NCBI GenBank assembly: GCA_040357565.1 | Contig: JBDODJ010000009.1 | Source of the DNA: Cercozoa sp. M6MM | Lineage: Eukaryota > Endomyxa: Ascetosporea | Direction: 5' to 3' (one strand) | DNA length: 64,000 bases | Shown: positions 61,031-64,000 of the stretch, one piece after another | How positions within the stretch are numbered: position 1 is the stretch's first letter | Layout of the letters: each line of letters begins with the position of its first letter | Notes under the pieces: generated by a model | The model's input: the letters and a program-made list of their open reading frames with translations, nothing else | Told to the model about the DNA's origin: nothing | The model's database searches: none | Program-made: the position numbers and the translations under genes

Positions 61031-61372
61031 GGAAGTCGAGCGAACTTCGCCGATCGAGCTGATGAATAGCAACAAATCACGCGCGTTAACGCGCAGCCGT
61101 AACCTCAAAAACTCGAAGTATCTTCGAGGCAAAGCAATCAGTGATTTAATTCTTGGTCACTCGGAGTGGCAACGCCTCCTTAAAAAAGTAATGGGTGCAG
61201 GCCGACGGAGAGAAGCCGACTTGGCAAGAGCCTACAGGCCCAACGGTACACTCCCACGCCAGTCAGTGATCTGTGCGTGCTTGGAGAGCCAGGTGTGTTC
61301 AAGTCCCTTTTTTCGTAATATACTTTGTTTTGGGACTCTCCTCGCACGTCTGTGCGTTCGTGTGAGTGCAGA
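61031..61372. other. intergenic, 342 bases
   Basis: Between two plus-strand genes. No confident exon. The next start codon follows TGCAGA, so an untranslated first exon and leader intron are possible. Confidence 0.4.
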
Positions 61373-63951
61373 ATGGGTTGCTGCACGTCCACCAACGCCA
61401 CCGATGATGTGCCGCTGGAGTCGCGCTCTGAGACCGAGTCGCCTGTAAGTGCGCGGAGTCCTAGGACCGAAACTGCCGAGGTAAAACAACAGCAAGACGA
61501 TCGAGTTAAAACAACAGCAAGAAGCCTTCTGTGCTTGCACATGAGTTTTTTTTGCAGTCAAAGCAACCGGAAGCGACTTATGTCGACACACTGGTCGAAA
61601 TCCCGTTCTTTTCCCAGGTATTTTGGTGCCCTGCCTTGTCTGTCTGACTACACGTGCCTCTGACTTGACTGTGACTTGTGTGACTGACTGGCCGACTGGG
61701 CAGATGGCGTCCAAGTCGCTCAAGCAGCTGTCGACGCTGTTTGAGAGTCACACCTACCAGAACGGCGACGTTATTCGGGCCGGCAATGATGAGGTGTGCT
61801 GTCTTTGTTCCCTCAATACCCTGTGTACCCAGAGTACCCTGTGTGCACCCTTTGACTCTAGTTCAATGTGATCGTTCGCGGTGCTGTCGATGTCTCGGTC
61901 ATTGTGGTCAAGAATGAGGTGAGTCTGCTCACATGACCACCTTGCGATCGCTATGTGACCACATATGACCACTGTATGACCACTACAGCAAGAAGACGAA
62001 GAGGAGAAACGCGACACGCACGAAACTGAGATTTCTATCGGTAGCGAGCTGTCAATACTTTACCCCCCCTTTACCCCTACCTCCTTCCCTCCGCACAGGC
62101 CGCAGACAGGCGGGCGAGTGGTTCGGAGAGCACACGCTCATGTATTACCCCTTGTTTACCCCATGCTACCCCTGATAACTCCCTCCCTGTGACAGGTCGC
62201 AAGACGATGGTACGATGGAACTGGCCACAGTGCGTGCAGTGGCTTGTGAGGTAGCACCTTGTTTTACCTCCTTTGTTACTCCCCTTTACCCTTTACCCCT
62301 TTTACCCCCCCCCCCCCCGAAGGACAAGACCACCGTGCTGAGCATCTCGCGTCAACGATACGCTGAATTCGCTGATGAGGTAGTCCATGTACATCTTTAC
62401 CCTCTTTACCCCCATCTTTCCCCGCTCTTTACCCATCTCTTTACCCCTCTTTACCCCTCTTTACCCCTCTTTACCTCCCTCTTTGCCCTCCTTTTAACCC
62501 CTCTTTCTTTAACCCTCTTTACCCATCTCTTTACCCCTCTTTACCCATCTCTTTACCCCTCTTTCTTTAACCCCTCCCTCTTTGCCCTCTCCTTTTTACC
62601 CCTCTTTACCCCTCTTTCTTTAACCCTCTTTTCGAACAGGCTGGTCTACGAGTCACTGTGAGCGATAAGAGCGTCGTTGTAACACTGGTATACCACTTAC
62701 TTCCTTACCTTTTACCCCTTTGCCCCTTTTCCTCTTTGCCCCTTTTCCCTTTTGCCCCTTTACCCCTTTGCCCCTTTACCCCCTTACCCCTTTACCCCTT
62801 TACCCCTTTACTCCCCACCTGCGCAGCACGAGTTGCCACTGTTCCGTGCCGTTCCGGAATCGCATCTGCGCGTGCTGGCGCGACTGTGCAAGGTGCGTCA
62901 TTTTTACCCCCCCTTTTTACCCTCTACCTTTCTTTGGTTGCAGTTCCGTCGGGCCGCGATTGGCGAAGTAGTCATTCGACAGGGCGATGAGGTGGCTTTA
63001 TCCCCATTTACCTCTCCCCATTTACCTCCCCCCATTTACCCCCATTTACACCCCCCCCCCCATTTACCCCCCCCTCCATTTATTCCCCTTACCCCTTTAC
63101 CCCCACAGGCGGACGGACTGTTCGTGGTGGTGAGTGGTCGACTCAATGTGTCGGCGCACGTCGGGCAGGGCGAGGAGGTCTTCCTGTCGTCGCTGTCGCC
63201 GTCGGAACACTTTGGCGAGATGTCGCTGCTGCCGGCCTCGTCGGTCCGCACGCGCACGGTGGGCCTTTTTTACTCCTTTACCCCCCTGCTACCCCCCTGT
63301 TACCTCCCCTGTTACCCTCCATGTTACCCCCCCCCTATTTTGGTAGGCCACTGTGCGCGCAGTGGAGCCGTGCGTGCTGCTGTTCCTGTCACGTGACCTC
63401 TTCCTCGAGGTAGCTTTTTACCTCCCTGTTTACCCCCCCCTTTTACCCCCTTACCCACCAGTTCTCGCGAGTGTCACCGGTGTGCTCGTCGGAGAACTTC
63501 CGCGCACTCTTGACGCAGCGCACGGCCAATGTGCTCAAGACGTAGTCCCTCCTAATCCCCCCCTCTCTCTCTCTCTGTCCAATGTGTGTACAAATGGACG
63601 GTCCATATGGACACGTACTGTACAGACTGCCGCTGTTCGACGTGTACCGCACGAAGCGACGCGGACCACTCGAGAGTTTCGACATGGAGAAACTGTCGCT
63701 GCTGGGCAGTTTGTTCCGCTTCGTGCAGTTCGAGGACGGCCACGTACTGCTGCACTTTTACCCCCTCTTTACCCCTCCCTCTTTACCCCTCTCTCTTTAC
63801 CTTTCTTTACCCCCTCTTTACCCCCCGGGACGACACGTAGCCGGTGTGCGAGCAAGGCGACCAGGCAGCGGCTTTGTGGATCATCACGCAGGTAGCACTC
63901 ACTAGTGACGGTTTGGAGGGTCCAAGTGACCACGTGCGTGTGTGTCACTGC

Positions 63952-64000
<49 letters not shown>
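61373..64000 (+). CDS. acylated protein with at least three cyclic-nucleotide-binding domains, cut by the right edge
   Basis: The start MGCCTSTNATDDVP has Gly2 for myristoylation and Cys3/Cys4 for palmitoylation, so membrane targeting is likely. Domain A: VEIPFFSQMASKSLKQLSTL, YQNGDVIRAGNDE, FNVIVRGAVDVSV, GEWFGEHTL, then MSQDDGTMELATVRAV. Its phosphate-binding cassette lacks the usual Arg (TMELATV in place of xRxATV), so it may not bind nucleotide. Domain B: LPLFRAVPESHLRVLARLC, GEVVIRQGDEADGLFVVVSG, then HFGEMSLLPASSVRTRTATV, with the Arg kept. Domain C begins LPLFDVYRTKRRGPLESFDM and CEQGDQAAALWIITQ, where the window ends. Whether a kinase follows, as in PKG, is unknown. Introns consist largely of TTTACCCC repeats. 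Confidence 0.9.
62390..62640 (+). repeat. CTCTTTACCC minisatellite-like intron
   Basis: An intron of about 260 bases made almost wholly of CTTTACCCCT, CTTTAACCC and CTTTGCCCT units. Similar but shorter tracts fill neighbouring introns (62085-62200, 62270-62320, 62690-62820, 62990-63110, 63265-63345, 63755-63830). Confidence 0.85.
63954..64000. repeat. GA microsatellite at the right edge
   Basis: GA dinucleotides from about 63954 to the end of the window, probably in an intron of the cyclic-nucleotide-binding gene. Confidence 0.85.

Noticed and set aside
62390-62640. Telomere-like TTTACCC repeats
   Set aside because: The units vary in length, lie in introns of one gene and follow its coding strand, so they are not an interstitial telomere.

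Overview
This is nuclear DNA from a eukaryote with dense, intron-rich genes, most likely a unicellular one. Genes are a few hundred bases apart on both strands, introns are mostly 40-90 bases, and nearly every gene is cut into short exons, so no single open frame shows a whole protein. I rebuilt genes by joining exons across GT...AG introns and checking that the joined frame matched a known family. There are no plastid, bacterial or animal-specific features. ARPC1, a 7TM receptor resembling the Frizzled/Smoothened class, a betaine lipid synthase and a tandem pair of four-TM proteins would suit a free-living amoeboid or flagellate protist; I cannot name the lineage. The 5' splice sites are unusual: GTAC is very common and GTAAGT is rare.

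Layout, left to right. 1-2020: a possible minus-strand gene running off the left edge, then sequence I cannot assign. 2024-3634 (+): U1 snRNP 70K. 4158-5002 (+): secreted Gly/Tyr/Trp-rich repeat protein cut by an assembly gap. 5103-8645 (-): secreted protein of unknown family. 9008-11499 (-): DUF1308/UPF0415 (C7orf25-like) protein. 11766-15613 (+): DEAD-box helicase, DDX28-like, whose one long intron holds a U6 snRNA gene (12971-13075). 15857-18772 (-): type B carboxylesterase. 19063-19504 (-): small, probably mitochondrial membrane protein. 19921-20698 and 21211-22061 (-): two related four-TM proteins. 22062-23405: non-coding, with a 28-bp inverted repeat. 23406-27737 (-): Noc1/Mak21/CEBPZ. 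28367-31975 (+): betaine lipid synthase. 32376-33207 (-): mitoribosomal mL49. 33509-35523 (+): ARPC1. 36105-39060 (-): ESF1. 39267-41167 (+): eIF3i. 41293-45378 (-): M13 zinc metallopeptidase. 45654-46456 (+): NHP2. 47039-50612 (-): Frizzled-like 7TM receptor. 50988-54470 (-): ABCE1/Rli1. 54841-57566 (+): HRD1/synoviolin. 58039-61030 (+): basic domain plus polytopic membrane protein, unrecognised. 61373 to the right edge (+): acylated protein with at least three cyclic-nucleotide-binding domains.

Functionally the window is rich in RNA and ribosome work: U1-70K and U6 (splicing), Noc1 and ESF1 (pre-rRNA processing), NHP2 (H/ACA snoRNPs), ABCE1 and eIF3i (translation initiation and recycling), mL49 and the DDX28-like helicase (mitochondrial ribosome). 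The rest are surface, secretory or lipid functions. Five neighbouring pairs are divergent with short shared upstream regions. Two 100-base gaps and three 10-base gaps lie in low-complexity DNA. Exon joins are my own reading and have not been checked against transcripts.
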